64,000 bases of DNA from Kineosporia sp. NBRC 101731 (GCF_030269305.1 NZ_BSTC01000007.1:248001-312000); one strand, 5' to 3'. Positions 1-9,013 are shown, counted from the first letter of the stretch. Notes: a model not told the origin generated them from the sequence alone. Numbers and translations: made by a program.

Positions 1-1042
1 GATTGGAGAAGCTGGTGTTGTGGTAGAAGTCGAGTGCGACCGGGTGGTGGTTGGCGTAGAAGCCGGCGGAGCGGTTGTTGAAGGCCACCGAGTACCGCAC
101 GGTGTGCTTCGCGGCGCTCGCCGAGTAGACACCGCCGTAGCCGCCGGCCTTGATGCCGCTGCCGTTACCCGCGGCCGTCGTGGTGCCGGGGATGAAACCG
201 TTGCTCCAGGCCCACGAGTTCTCGATGAGGACCGGGGAGAAGGCGTTGATCAGGTCGAAGCCGTCGTCCGAGTTCGACCAGGCCCGGTCGCCGCGAAAGA
301 CGTTGCCCGTCTTGCCCGCGGGCACGTGGGCGCCGAAGCCGTCGGCGCTCTCGCCGGCCCCGTTCGAGGTGTGCAGGTCGTAGTTGTCGTGGGAGTCGCT
401 GTTGAGCACCAGGTTCCCGCTGCCGTCCTTGATGAACAGTCCGGGGCCCATGTGGTGGTGCAGGTTCAGCTGCTCGAACGTGTTGTTGCTACCGGTGATG
501 TAGACGCCCCACGACTCGTGGTTCAGGTTGTTGTTCTGGGGAACCCCGGTGATCTCCAGCCCCTTGAGACGGATGTAGCTGCCGGTGACGTTGAAGCCCT
601 TGATCCGGCAGTCGTCCTTCATCCCGGAGAAGCTGAAGACCGGTGTCTCGCCCGGGTAGGCCAGGTAGTTGATGGTCTTGCCCGAGCTGCCGCTCTTGTT
701 CAGCGTGATCCCGTCCACCAGGGCGGTCTGGCTGGAGCAGGCCTTGGTCGCCGCGGTGTACTTGTAGGTGCCCGCCCGGAAGTAGGCGGTGTCACCGGCC
801 GTGAGCACCGACTGGGCCTTGGCGATCGTCTTGAACGGGGCCGCCGCGGTACCGGCGGCACTGTCGCTGCCGCCCGGGGCCACGTAGTACGTGGTGCCGG
901 TCGCCGCGGCGGTCACGGTGGACTTCGTCGACGGGTTCACGGCGTAGGCCGTGGCGCCACCGGCCAGGAGAGCAGCGGTGACCGAGACGACCGGGACGAG
1001 GCGCAGCTTGCGCCGGCTGCCGGGATTGCGGGAGAGCTTCAT
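1..1042 (-). CDS. Secreted pectate lyase, PL9 family (3' end beyond window)
   Basis: Right-handed parallel beta-helix polysaccharide lyase that cuts de-esterified polygalacturonate outside the cell by calcium-assisted beta-elimination. The start at 1042 is followed by a basic n-region (KLSRNPGSRRKLR), a hydrophobic stretch and an A-T-A-Y-A cleavage site near residue 34. The mature protein opens with TYYVAPGGSDSAAGT, typical of this fold. Two motifs match the PL9 active site: NSDDGFDLI near residue 260 (calcium-binding aspartates) and GSGIKAGGYG near residue 297, whose lysine aligns with the catalytic base of Pel9A-type enzymes. About 347 residues are visible. The frame is open to position 1, so the C terminus is missing from the window. 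It stands alone, divergent from the type VII-like operon. The family call is from motifs only. Confidence 0.88.
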   Translation of the reverse strand, partial: MKLSRNPGSRRKLRLVPVVSVTAALLAGGATAYAVNPSTKSTVTAAATGTTYYVAPGGSDSAAGTAAAPFKTIAKAQSVLTAGDTAYFRAGTYKYTAATKACSSQTALVDGITLNKSGSSGKTINYLAYPGETPVFSFSGMKDDCRIKGFNVTGSYIRLKGLEITGVPQNNNLNHESWGVYITGSNNTFEQLNLHHHMGPGLFIKDGSGNLVLNSDSHDNYDLHTSNGAGESADGFGAHVPAGKTGNVFRGDRAWSNSDDGFDLINAFSPVLIENSWAWSNGFIPGTTTAAGNGSGIKAGGYGGVYSASAAKHTVRYSVAFNNRSAGFYANHHPVALDFYHNTSFSN

Positions 1043-1505
1043 GGGTGTGGCGGGCCTTCCTGCTGACCAGACGCAGAAGTCAGGAAAACCGAAGGTCGGC
1101 CCGGTTCACGAGTTCGGCGAGGTATTTAGGTTCGGGATAATGCTTGCTTGACGCCTGGTTTCGGTATGGATTCCCTGTGAATTCCAGCGCGGTCCGTTCT
1201 TCGCTCCAGGGTCGTCGCCGAGATTAAAGTCGCCGAATTTGCGTGTCAAACCCCAACGGTTATGGCACTGAAATCCGAAGCTCAAATCTTTGTTTCGTGC
1301 CGTCCCGATCGTGATCGGTGTGCGCAGGGCCACGATGGCCGGGTGTCGCGCCCGGTCCCGCGGGCAGAACGCCGGCAGCACACGGAACGTGCCATCGTAA
1401 TTACCTGCTGTGCATCATCTCTGGTGCGCTGCCCCCAGCTCCGGGCCGATCTGTAGGGTGGCGCCCGGCGGTTCTGCGTGATCAGGGCCGGGGGAGCGGT
1501 TGAAA
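1043..1505. other. Intergenic region between divergent genes
   Basis: About 460 bp between the pectate lyase (leftward) and the type VII-like operon (rightward). It is visibly richer in A+T than its surroundings at 1105-1300, as expected of promoters, but I could not settle on a single -35/-10 pair. A GTGATCAGG motif at about 1477 resembles the dispersed GTGATCA repeats described elsewhere. Short open frames here have no recognisable content and look spurious. Confidence 0.6.
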
Positions 1506-1826
1506 GTGGCTGGGGTGGCTGTGACGGACCATGTGAAGATCGAGCTCGACGTGCTGCAGATGACGGCCACGCGACTGGGCCAGGTGGCGGGCGAGCTGAA
1601 GAACTCCCGGTCGGCTGCCGACCAGGACGGCCGGGTCGTGGCCCACGCCGACCTGGCCTCGGCGCTGGGGGAGTTCTCGGACAACTGGCGCGTGCACCGG
1701 GAGAACCTGATCACCGCCGTCGAGGGGGCCCACGGCTTCGTCGCCAAGGCGGTCACCGCCTACCGGGAGCTGGACCTCCAGCTCACCGAAGCGGTGACGA
1801 TCCCCGAGGGGCAGGGCGGGAAGTGA
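1506..1826 (+). CDS. Small EspC/WXG100-like type VII secretion substrate
   Basis: About 106 residues, all helical in character, with the heptad-like spacing of ESX substrates. A central FSDNW segment occupies the place of the helix turn, and TAYRELD near the C-terminal helix fits the Y-x-x-x-D secretion signal. I chose GTG 1506 because GGGGGAG lies about nine bases upstream. A TTG at 1500 is also in frame. The stop overlaps the next start (GTGA at 1823-1826), so the two proteins are probably made together and may travel as a pair. Such proteins are known to be exported by ESX-type machineries, but no EccC ATPase or other core component lies in this window. The exact subfamily is uncertain. 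Confidence 0.72.
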   Translation: MAGVAVTDHVKIELDVLQMTATRLGQVAGELKNSRSAADQDGRVVAHADLASALGEFSDNWRVHRENLITAVEGAHGFVAKAVTAYRELDLQLTEAVTIPEGQGGK

Positions 1827-3181
1827 GCCGGCCGCTGGACTGGGCACCCCTGACCGACTCCGACCCGGTCCCGGGTGACCAGGGCGAGATCCAGGTCGTC
1901 GCCCGGCGCTACCGCGACTTCGCCGCCGAGCTCGAGCAGCAGGCGGCGGCCCTGAACCGGCTGGCCCACGCCGAGGGCTGGGACGCCATCGGGGGCCGCG
2001 CGTTCGCGTCCACCGCCTCGGACGTCGCCGGGCAGCTCACCAAGGCCAAGGGCCGCTACCAGGGCGTCGGCGACGCCCTGAGCACCTACGCCACCGAACT
2101 GGCCGCCGCCCAGCAGGAGGCCGACGCCGCCCTGCGAGAAGCCAAGCAGGCCGAGGCGGAGGAGAAGGCCAAGGCGACCGCGGCCGGGACCCCGCAATCC
2201 TCGTCCCTTGACGTCGATGATTCCGACACCCTCACCGGCCCGAGGAACCGCATGCACCGGGCCGTCGACCAGAAGAACACGGCCGGCCGCCGCGCCGCCT
2301 CCCGCGTGCGCGACGCCATCAGCGACGACGGCCTGCGCGACAGTTGGTGGGACAAGGTCAAGAACTGGTCGGGCCAGACCTGGAACTCCTTCACCCAGTG
2401 GGTGCACGACAACGCCAAGCTCTTCCAGGACATCACCAAGTGGGCCGGGCGGATCTCCACGCTCCTCACGGTGATCGGCACGATCTGCGCCGTCATCCCG
2501 ATCCTCAACGTCGCCGCACCGGCGTTCTTCGCCCTCGCGGCCGTCGCGACCGCGGTCAGCTTCGTGTTCAACGTGATGCTGGCCCTGTCCGGCGACGGAT
2601 CCTGGCTGGACGTCGGCATGGATGCCATCGCGCTGGCGACCTTCGGCTACGGCAGGTACGCCACCGCCGGGGTCAAGGCCGCGAGTCAGGGCCTCAAGGG
2701 CGCGGCCCGCACCGCCGCCGCCGAAGGACTGGTCAAGGAGGGCGCCGCCGGCCTGCGCGATCTCGGCGAGCAGGCGGTCCGTACCGGCACCCGCCTGGGG
2801 CCCGAGATCTGGCAGACCGCCCGCCGAACCGTGTACGAGATGGCCGACGAGGGCGCCGACGACCTGGTCAAGGGCGTCATGACCCAGGCCGAGGGCTCGG
2901 CCGGACTGCTGAAGTTCGCGGACACCCGCGTGGGCAAGCTGCTGGGTATGGACTCGGAGGTCGCGCTCGCGGCCGACAAGGTCAAGGCCCTGGCCGGGCT
3001 GGCCCCCGGCTCGGCCTCGGTGCAGAAGGCGGTGGAGGTGGCCGAGGACGCGCTGAAGGTGAAGAAGCGGTCCGACGGCATCGCCGCCGTGGGGAACAAG
3101 CTCCCGGCCGCGGTGGAGCTCATCGACAAGAAGTTCGAGATCAAGAAGTACTTCACGTGGGGCAGGTACGCGACGCAGTGA
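1823..3181 (+). CDS. Putative type VII-secreted multidomain protein with membrane segments
   Basis: 452 residues. The N-terminal 110 residues (opening RPLDWAPLTDSDPVPGD, then GWDAIGGRAF near residue 53) resemble the helical T7SS-signal domain at the start of actinobacterial polymorphic toxins and secreted effectors. A charged, coiled-coil-like stretch (residues 90-125, rich in A, E and K) follows. Next come tryptophan-rich amphipathic sequence (KNWSGQTWNSFTQWV) and two hydrophobic segments around residues 213-265. The C-terminal half is helical, ends KKYFTWGRYATQ and matches no family I recognise. GTG 1823 overlaps the upstream stop by four bases. It could be a toxin, with the next two genes as chaperone or immunity partners, but nothing in the sequence proves toxicity. 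Confidence 0.72.
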   Translation: MSRPLDWAPLTDSDPVPGDQGEIQVVARRYRDFAAELEQQAAALNRLAHAEGWDAIGGRAFASTASDVAGQLTKAKGRYQGVGDALSTYATELAAAQQEADAALREAKQAEAEEKAKATAAGTPQSSSLDVDDSDTLTGPRNRMHRAVDQKNTAGRRAASRVRDAISDDGLRDSWWDKVKNWSGQTWNSFTQWVHDNAKLFQDITKWAGRISTLLTVIGTICAVIPILNVAAPAFFALAAVATAVSFVFNVMLALSGDGSWLDVGMDAIALATFGYGRYATAGVKAASQGLKGAARTAAAEGLVKEGAAGLRDLGEQAVRTGTRLGPEIWQTARRTVYEMADEGADDLVKGVMTQAEGSAGLLKFADTRVGKLLGMDSEVALAADKVKALAGLAPGSASVQKAVEVAEDALKVKKRSDGIAAVGNKLPAAVELIDKKFEIKKYFTWGRYATQ

Positions 3182-3798
3182 GCCAGGACAACGACGTGAC
3201 GACCTGGCCGTCGGCCGGCTGGTCGCTGCTGCTGCCGGACAGCTGGTCGCGGATCCGGCTGCCCACCGACCGCCGTGAGCAGGTGTCGGCCCTGGTGGAG
3301 CGAGCCTTCGCCACCGTGTCCCGGGACCAGGGGCCGGAGCTGCGCCGGGCGCTGGCGCGAGAACTGCTGATGCTGGCCGATGACGCCTTCGAGGGTGGCG
3401 GTCACGAGTTCTACCTGCTGACCGAGGTACGCCGGGGCCTGCCGCTGGCCGCGAGCTGCCTGGTGACGGTGATCCCGGAGACGATGCCGGCCGATGTGGA
3501 CGCGGAGATCCTGGCCCGGGTCCTGGCGAACGCACCCGGCAGCGAGCCGGCCACGGTGACGGTGGGGGACGTCGCGGTGCCGGCGGTACGCCGCAGCGAG
3601 CCGAAACGGTTCCGGTCGCCGCAGGAGGGTGCCGCCCCGTTCGAGGTGACCTTCACCGGGCTGGACGTCTACGTGCCGTTCCCGGACCGTTCGCAGATCC
3701 TGCTGCTGACGTTCCGCACACCGATGGAGGAGATTGCTTCCTCGATGACGATTTTGTTCGAGGCGATCGCCGGGTCGCTGCGCTTCCGGGAGGCCTGA
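3178..3798 (+). CDS. Conserved hypothetical protein of the type VII-like operon
   Basis: About 206 residues, acidic, with no signal peptide or membrane segment. It opens with TTWPSAGWSLLLPDSWSRIRLP and ends with DRSQILLLTFRTP...LFEAIAGSLRF. That arrangement (a tryptophan-containing start, alternating strands, a final FDAIAASL-type helix) recalls Mog1/PsbP-like sandwich proteins, but this is an impression of fold and not a recognised family. GTG 3178 overlaps the upstream stop and gives coupled translation. GTG 3196, with AGGA seven bases ahead, is an equally good start. Its position between a putative secreted effector and a similar 200-residue protein suggests a chaperone, immunity or regulatory role in the same operon. 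Confidence 0.68.
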   Translation: MSQDNDVTTWPSAGWSLLLPDSWSRIRLPTDRREQVSALVERAFATVSRDQGPELRRALARELLMLADDAFEGGGHEFYLLTEVRRGLPLAASCLVTVIPETMPADVDAEILARVLANAPGSEPATVTVGDVAVPAVRRSEPKRFRSPQEGAAPFEVTFTGLDVYVPFPDRSQILLLTFRTPMEEIASSMTILFEAIAGSLRFREA

Positions 3799-3799
3799 C

Positions 3800-4402
3800 A
3801 TGACCATGGTGCTGATCGATCACTCACCCGTGTGGGTGCTCGCCGACCTGGACGCCGACCCGCTGGAGTGGGCGCGTGCCACGATTCTCGACCGGGCCGC
3901 GCAGGAGCAGGTCGACCTGCCGGGGGATCAGGCGCAGCTACTGGCCGAGGTACTGGTGCCGGCGCTGGAGTCGGCCCGGCACGATGAGGTCCGGCCGCTC
4001 ATGGTGCTGTTCCTCCTGCCCGAGGCCGACGAGCCCGCGGTGTGCAGCGTGACCGTCCGGGCCGACGGATTCGTCGACGGCGTGACGCTGGAGGAACTGC
4101 TGGAGGAGCTCCGGCTGCCGGTGGAGATGCTGGAACGGCCGGCCCTGGAGGAGACGGTCGAGACCGCTGTCGGCCCCGCCACCCATCTCATCCAGCGGTA
4201 CCGGGCCCCGGTGAACGCGGAGTACGAGCTGGTGCAGGAACACGAGGTCTACGTGTGGCGGGTGGTCGTGGACGAGGGGGTGCTGGGGATCTACCTGTCC
4301 ACCAGCTACCTGGACCTCGTCGAGGCGGGTCAGTGGCGACCGGAGCTGGCTGAGCTGGCCGCGAGCCTGACCCTGGAGGCGGACGACGCCGGTCAGGAAT
4401 GA
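3800..4402 (+). CDS. Conserved hypothetical protein, last gene of the type VII-like operon
   Basis: 200 residues, strongly acidic, soluble, no signal peptide. A good ribosome site (GGGAGG, six bases before ATG) lies in the tail of the previous gene. It shares general architecture with its neighbour: an aliphatic segment RPLMVLFLLP, a central GVTLEELLEELRLP, a strand pair VYVWRVVVDEGVLGIYLST and a final ELAELAASLTLE helix. The two may be distant paralogues of one fold. Function is unknown. Co-transcription with the ESX-like genes is the only clue. A strong hairpin follows at 4436-4474. Confidence 0.68.
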   Translation: MTMVLIDHSPVWVLADLDADPLEWARATILDRAAQEQVDLPGDQAQLLAEVLVPALESARHDEVRPLMVLFLLPEADEPAVCSVTVRADGFVDGVTLEELLEELRLPVEMLERPALEETVETAVGPATHLIQRYRAPVNAEYELVQEHEVYVWRVVVDEGVLGIYLSTSYLDLVEAGQWRPELAELAASLTLEADDAGQE

Positions 4403-4435
4403 CAGGACCGACCGGAGCCACTCGTGGAGATCTTC

Positions 4436-4474
4436 CGGTGTGGGCGTGTCGCCGATCACGACTCGCCCACACCG
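4436..4474. terminator. 11-bp perfect hairpin between convergent genes
   Basis: CGGTGTGGGCG (4436-4446) pairs perfectly with CGCCCACACCG (4464-4474) across a 17-base loop. It sits 33 bases after the type VII-like operon and seven bases before the stop of the leftward small gene, so it can serve as a terminator in both directions. There is no clear U tract, as is common in high-GC actinomycetes. Confidence 0.75.
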
Positions 4475-4480
4475 CGGAAG

Positions 4481-4717
4481 CTACAACTTGGTGAGTTTCA
4501 CATGGGAGACGGTCCGGGTGGTGCCGTCCGGATCGTGCTTGAAGTCGACGATTACCTCGTAGTCGTCGAGAATCCGCACCACCGTCCCGAGACCGTAGCG
4601 GTCGTGGGTGATGCGATCGCCGTCCTCCAGATGTTCGGAGGCGGTCGGCACCCGGGCAGGCCGTGCGAAAGGGCTGCCGGGGAGGACGCGTCGTGCAGGC
4701 GGAGGGCGAAGATTCAC
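4481..4717 (-). CDS. Small Tudor/CarD-like protein resembling the PcrA/UvrD C-terminal domain
   Basis: 78 residues. The second half reads GDRITHDRYGLGTVVRIL...VIVDFKHDPDGTTRTVSHVKLTKL. That is the pattern of the small SH3/Tudor-like module at the C terminus of PcrA/UvrD helicases and related stand-alone actinobacterial proteins, which contact RNA polymerase or nucleic acid. The first 30 residues are proline/arginine-rich and probably disordered. Start at ATG 4717, with only a weak ribosome site. It stands alone after the convergent hairpin. A regulatory or nucleic-acid-binding role is inferred from the fold only. Confidence 0.7.
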   Translation of the reverse strand: MNLRPPPARRVLPGSPFARPARVPTASEHLEDGDRITHDRYGLGTVVRILDDYEVIVDFKHDPDGTTRTVSHVKLTKL

Positions 4718-4978
4718 ATCTAAGTATGCGTCACGAAGAGCCCCAACGTTGAACGGTGCCTGATTTGTGACCTTTCGAGGCCCGAAGAAGCCGCCGAACG
4801 TGGCTCGGATAGTCGATCTCAGCCACGGAACCGGAACAGCCGGTCACCCGGCACCAGCTCGGCCGGGGCCTCGTCGAACCGGTGGCAGTCCCGAGAACCA
4901 GAGCGGCAGGAGCACCCACGGCGGGTGGCGCCTGCTGTTCCCGGCCGCCCTGGTGGCCCAGCGGGTCTACCGCCGGCG

Positions 4979-5659
4979 TTACGCCCGGGCGCTGCGGGAG
5001 CCGCTGGCCGGCGGCCGCTGAAGCCGGGAGGCGGCCGCGGTGACGACGAGCGCGCCCAGCATCCAGCCGGCCACCACCTCGCTGAGCCAGTGGTAGCCGA
5101 GCACGAGATTGCAGATGCCGACGCCGGCCGCGATCAGGGCGGCGATCACGAGCGCCCGGAACCGGTGCGTGCTGGTGAGCAGGACGGCCAGTAACGCCAG
5201 GCACATGGTGGCGTTCGCGGTGTGCCCGGAGGGGTAGGAGCTGCCCCCGGCCAGCACCTCGTTCAGGCCGCTGTGCGGGGACGTGCGCCCGATGAGCGGT
5301 TTGGAGGTCAGGAGCAGGACGTCGAGGCAGACGACGGCCACCGTGCCGACCAGGAACGGGCGCCACGAGCGCCACTGCCAGGAGCGCGCCGCCGCGACCA
5401 CGACCACGGCGGTGCCCACCAGCCAGAACTGCCCGCCCATCACGAAGGTGCGCCAGGCCAGGTGCACGGCCCCGGGCCGGTCGAGCACGGTGAACCAGCC
5501 CAGCGTGGACCGGTCCAGGCCCTTGGTCGCCCCCGCGGTGACCAGCAGCGTCAGTCCGATCAGCGCGACCCATCCGGCGACCCACCGGCCCACGGCCGAT
5601 CCGGTCACGGAAGGTTGCGTGCTCAGCGTCGGCTCGGGTGCGCTCACCCGCACCATCAT
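4979..5659 (-). CDS. PAP2-family membrane phosphatase
   Basis: About 226 residues with five or six hydrophobic segments. It carries the three parts of the PAP2 phosphatase signature: KPLIGRTSP (motif 1, with lysine and arginine), PSGHTANATM (motif 2) and GYHWLSEVVAGWMLG (motif 3, where a glutamate takes the usual aspartate position). Such enzymes remove phosphate from lipid phosphates such as phosphatidic acid or undecaprenyl pyrophosphate at the outer membrane face. I prefer the ATG pair at 5656-5659. Upstream in-frame codons to 5785 run through the intergenic inverted repeat and look non-coding. The C terminus is short and basic. The substrate cannot be told from the sequence. Confidence 0.85.
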   Translation of the reverse strand: MMVRVSAPEPTLSTQPSVTGSAVGRWVAGWVALIGLTLLVTAGATKGLDRSTLGWFTVLDRPGAVHLAWRTFVMGGQFWLVGTAVVVVAAARSWQWRSWRPFLVGTVAVVCLDVLLLTSKPLIGRTSPHSGLNEVLAGGSSYPSGHTANATMCLALLAVLLTSTHRFRALVIAALIAAGVGICNLVLGYHWLSEVVAGWMLGALVVTAAASRLQRPPASGSRSARA

Positions 5660-5737
5660 GGCCGAGCAACCACGACGGCCGGCAACCGCCACCTGCCCAC
5701 CCCGGTCGTCATCGGGTGCGGCGATCACCTTCGTGTT

Positions 5738-5776
5738 CGTGATCATGCGAACCTTCCCCGTTTCTGCATGATCACG
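5738..5776. repeat. Inverted repeat with TGATCA core (dispersed family, copy 1)
   Basis: CGTGATCATGC (5738-5748) is perfectly complementary to GCATGATCACG (5766-5776) across a 17-base spacer. Flanking CGTGTTC/GAACACG extends the pairing with a four-base bulge. It lies between the divergent PAP2 and acyltransferase genes. The same TTCGTGATCA unit occurs at 32675-32717 and 45700-45723. Confidence 0.7.
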
Positions 5777-5905
5777 CATGAACACGCATGGAGGGGTGAA
5801 GGGCGTGGCCGGTCGACGGGTGACGCCTGCGCTGGCACGTTCGGGGCATTCGGTGAGGATCTTCAGAAAGGGGGCCCGTACCGAAGAAGGCGAGCGACGC
5901 CAGCC

Positions 5906-7918
5906 GTGAGTTCCAGCCTGACCACCACGATCGAGCAGCAGAACCGGCCCGGGGAAGGGATGTTCACCGGGACCGACGCGAAAAGAAGCGACATCCAGGG
6001 GTTACGGGCAGTCGCCGTGATCTTCGTGGTGCTCTACCACGCCGGCCTGCCCCTGCCCGCCGGGTTCGCCGGGGTGGACGTGTTCTTCGTGATCTCCGGA
6101 TTCGTCATCACCGGCCAGATCCAGAGGATGGGAGAGCGTGGCCGCTTCTCCTTCTCCGCGTTCTACGCCCGGCGTGTGCGTCGGCTGCTGCCCGCGATGG
6201 TCGTGATGCTGCTGGTCGTCGTCCTGCTGTCGCTGCTGTTCCAGTCACCGCTGGACGCGCAGCCGGCCACCGCGTCCACTGCCCTGGCCGCTGTTCTGCT
6301 GGTCGGGAACCTGCAGATCCTCGGCACGAGCGGCGACTACTTCGCGGCCGCGGCCGAGACCAACCCGCTGCTGCACGTCTGGTCGCTGAGCGTGGAGGAG
6401 CAGTTCTACCTGGTCTTCCCGCTCCTGCTGGTGGCCGTGGGGAAACTGGCCGGGGCCCGGCGGCGGATCCTGGCCCTCTGCCTGATCAGCCTGATCAGTG
6501 CGGCGAGTTTCGCGCTGTCGGTGTGGTGGTCGTTCGTCGACGGGCGGATCGGCGGCCATCCGGCGGCCGACCTCGCCTTCTACACGGCGCCGACCCGGGT
6601 CTGGGAGTTCGGTGCCGGGGCGGTGCTCGCCCTCTGGGTGACCTCCCGGCGCACAGCGCATCCCCGCCCATCCCGGTGGGCGCCCACCGGACTGGGCGCA
6701 GCCGGACTGGTGACCCTCCTCGTCCTCCATCTGACCGTCGACCGGACCACCCCCTGGCCGGGGACGGCGGCCCTGCTCCCGGTGCTGGCGACCGTTCTGC
6801 TCATCCTGGCCGGGACGATCGGGCGCAACCGCATCACCCGGCTGCTGGCCTCGACGCCGCTGCGCGTGACCGGCGACCTCTCCTACAGCATCTACCTCTG
6901 GCACTGGCCGATGATCGTGTTCGCCGCGGTGTTGTGGCCCGACCCGCCGCCGACCGTGACCCTGGTCGCGGTGCTGGTCTCGTTGCTCCTGGCCGTCCTG
7001 AGCTACCGCTACGTCGAGCAGCCGCTGCGGCACGGCCGGTTCGCCCTGCCCCGGGTGTACCTGGGGGGCGCGGTCTCCGCCGCGGTCGTGGTGCTGATCG
7101 CCGTCACCGCCCCGGCCGCGGGCGCCCAGGGCATCCCCGACGCGGCCGGCTACGCCCAGCAGCGCGACCTGCCGACCTACGGACGCGAGAAGAACTGCCT
7201 GATCCACGATCGCGCCTACGACGCGGCCGAACTGACGAGGTGCACCGACGTCGTCCCCGCCGACCGGGGGTGGGTGATGCTCGCCGGTGACTCGCACGCC
7301 GACGCCCTGTCCACCGGGCTGATCGAGGCCGATCGCCGCCTCGGCCTCAGCACGCAGTACGCCACCGGAGCGAGCTGCGTGTTCAGCCGTACGGCGGCGG
7401 CGAACCACGAGTTCGACTGTGCCGCCATGGCCTCCGACCAGCTCGACCGGGCGGTGTCCGGTGACGACCCGCCGTCGCTGGTGGTGGTCTCCTCCTGGGC
7501 GCTGCACCGGTACCGGAACGACCAGACCTGGCCGGAGCCGCTGAGGCCGGCCCTGGAAGAGCTGACGCAGGCCGGTGTGCCGGTGCTCTACGTGATGGAC
7601 GTGCCGAGCTTCGCCACCGAGGCCATGCACGAACAGGGCGTGTGCCGGGGCGGTCTGGCGACCTGGACCTGCGGACGCAGCCAGAGCGGGGTGCTCTCCT
7701 ACCAGGCAGCGGCCCGGGACGCGGAATTCGCTACGGTCAGCAGTATTCCGGGAGTGGCGGTGTACGACCCGTGGAGCCGATTCTGCGACGGCACCACGTG
7801 CAGCCCGCTCGTGGACGGCCAGTTGGCGTACTACGACTACAACCACCTGAACCGCATCGGGTCGGCCTCGCTGGGCGCCGATCTGGAGAGCGCGATCGCG
7901 GGCATCCTGAAGCCGTGA
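5906..7918 (+). CDS. OafA/YrhL-type acyltransferase with C-terminal SGNH hydrolase domain
   Basis: About 670 residues. The N-terminal half is an acyltransferase-3 membrane domain with about ten helices: DIQGLRAVAVIFVVLYHAG carries the conserved arginine and histidine, followed by GVDVFFVISGF and WSLSVEEQFYL. The C-terminal third is an SGNH/GDSL-like extracytoplasmic domain with GDSHADAL as block I and YYDYNHLNRIGS supplying the Asp/His pair. Fused enzymes of this kind O-acetylate surface polysaccharides, peptidoglycan or lipids by moving acyl groups across the membrane. GTG 5906 gives a short N-terminal extension. ATG 5960 is the alternative but sits directly against its GGGGAAGG site. The acceptor is unknown. 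Confidence 0.88.
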   Translation: MSSSLTTTIEQQNRPGEGMFTGTDAKRSDIQGLRAVAVIFVVLYHAGLPLPAGFAGVDVFFVISGFVITGQIQRMGERGRFSFSAFYARRVRRLLPAMVVMLLVVVLLSLLFQSPLDAQPATASTALAAVLLVGNLQILGTSGDYFAAAAETNPLLHVWSLSVEEQFYLVFPLLLVAVGKLAGARRRILALCLISLISAASFALSVWWSFVDGRIGGHPAADLAFYTAPTRVWEFGAGAVLALWVTSRRTAHPRPSRWAPTGLGAAGLVTLLVLHLTVDRTTPWPGTAALLPVLATVLLILAGTIGRNRITRLLASTPLRVTGDLSYSIYLWHWPMIVFAAVLWPDPPPTVTLVAVLVSLLLAVLSYRYVEQPLRHGRFALPRVYLGGAVSAAVVVLIAVTAPAAGAQGIPDAAGYAQQRDLPTYGREKNCLIHDRAYDAAELTRCTDVVPADRGWVMLAGDSHADALSTGLIEADRRLGLSTQYATGASCVFSRTAAANHEFDCAAMASDQLDRAVSGDDPPSLVVVSSWALHRYRNDQTWPEPLRPALEELTQAGVPVLYVMDVPSFATEAMHEQGVCRGGLATWTCGRSQSGVLSYQAAARDAEFATVSSIPGVAVYDPWSRFCDGTTCSPLVDGQLAYYDYNHLNRIGSASLGADLESAIAGILKP

Positions 7919-7925
7919 CGAGACC

Positions 7926-8915
7926 TCAGCCGAGCTGCTCGATCACCACCTCCGTGGCCCGGGCGATCAGGGCGTCGTCGGAGGTGGCGTCCTGCTCGTC
8001 GCGGGTGGACAGCACGGCGATGACGATCGGGTCGGCATCGGTGGGCCACACCACGGCGATGTCGTTGCGGGTGCCGTAACTGCCCGATCCGGTCTTGTCG
8101 CCGACCGTCCAGCCCTCCGGGACACCGGCCCGGATCAGCTTGTCCCCGGTGGTGTTACGTCGTAGCAGATCGGTCAGGGCGGCCTGGTCGCCCTGGTTCA
8201 GGGCATCGCCCAGGACGAACTCGTGCAGGTCGTTCGCCAGCGCCCGGGGCGTGCTGGTGTCGCGGATGTCACCGGGGGTGGCCTCGTTCAGGTCCGGCTC
8301 GACCCGGTCCATGTGGGTGGTGCGGTCACCGATCCGTTCCAGGGCCTCGTCCACCTTCGCCGGCCCACCCAGTTCCTCGAAAAGCAGATTGGCCGCGGTG
8401 TTGTCGCTGTACCGCACCGATGCGTCGGCCAGTTCCCGCAGGGTCATGCCGGTTTCGAGGTGCTCGCGGGTGATCGGGGCGTAGTCCAGCAGGTCGGACT
8501 CCTGATAATGGACGACCTTCTCCAGGTGCGCGTCGGTGCGCTGCCGGAGCAGGACACCGGCCTGCAGGGCCTTGAAGGTGGAGGCGTAGGCGAAACGCCG
8601 GTCGGCCCGGAAGGCCACCGAGCGGCCGGTGCCGGTGTCGAGCGCGTAGACGCCGAGGTCGGCGTCGAACGTCTTCTCCAGAGACCGAAAAGCCTTGGCG
8701 GACGAGGTAGCGGACGAGGTAGCGGACGAGGTAGCGGACGAGGTGGTGGACGAACTGGTGGACGCCTGCGTCGACGTGGCGGTCGCGTCGGTGACCGGGG
8801 TGGTCACGGAGGCAGTGGCGGCCCGGGTCGGGCCGGCGGTGCAGCCGAGCAGCAGGGTGGCCGTGGCCAGCACAGCCGCCGTACCGATCGTGGGCCGGGT
8901 GATCGTGCGCGTCAT
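7926..8915 (-). CDS. blaL: Class A beta-lactamase, lipoprotein form
   Basis: 329 residues. Serine beta-lactamase with all class A motifs: STFK at 112-115 (nucleophile and general base), SDN at 170-172, an omega-loop glutamate in EPDLNEATP (E206) and KTG at 274-276. The signal peptide ends in a lipobox, LLLGC (Cys25), so the enzyme is probably tethered outside the membrane. Next comes an unusual 45-residue Ser/Thr/Ala linker built partly from a 12-bp tandem repeat. A strong ribosome site, AGGAGGAA, precedes the ATG. Its gene is divergent from the LysR regulator and penicillin-recognising protein at 9040-10814, the arrangement of the inducible bla system of Streptomyces cacaoi. The symbol follows that analogy. 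Confidence 0.93.
   Translation of the reverse strand: MTRTITRPTIGTAAVLATATLLLGCTAGPTRAATASVTTPVTDATATSTQASTSSSTTSSATSSATSSATSSAKAFRSLEKTFDADLGVYALDTGTGRSVAFRADRRFAYASTFKALQAGVLLRQRTDAHLEKVVHYQESDLLDYAPITREHLETGMTLRELADASVRYSDNTAANLLFEELGGPAKVDEALERIGDRTTHMDRVEPDLNEATPGDIRDTSTPRALANDLHEFVLGDALNQGDQAALTDLLRRNTTGDKLIRAGVPEGWTVGDKTGSGSYGTRNDIAVVWPTDADPIVIAVLSTRDEQDATSDDALIARATEVVIEQLG
8701..8748. repeat. 12-bp tandem repeat encoding the TSSA linker
   Basis: GACGAGGTAGCG occurs three times exactly (8701-8736), followed by a diverged fourth copy. Read on the minus strand it encodes repeated T-S-S-A in the linker between the lipobox and the catalytic domain of the beta-lactamase. Copy number could change by slippage without breaking the frame. 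Confidence 0.9.
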
Positions 8916-9013
8916 CGCGGGTTCCTCCTGGGGCCGGACGGTCCGCTCCGGACCGGTACGAGCAGCCTGGAGCCCGGGCATCCATGCCGTCCAATGCGTT
9001 GAGGTGCTGATCC

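Noticed and set aside
1106-1381. A 91-residue open frame on the minus strand in the first intergenic region
   Set aside because: No ribosome site, no recognisable motif, and it lies in the A+T-rich promoter area.
4731-5669. A 312-residue open frame on the minus strand overlapping the PAP2 gene
   Set aside because: It is arginine/glycine-rich shadow sequence. The overlapping frame has the PAP2 motifs and membrane helices.
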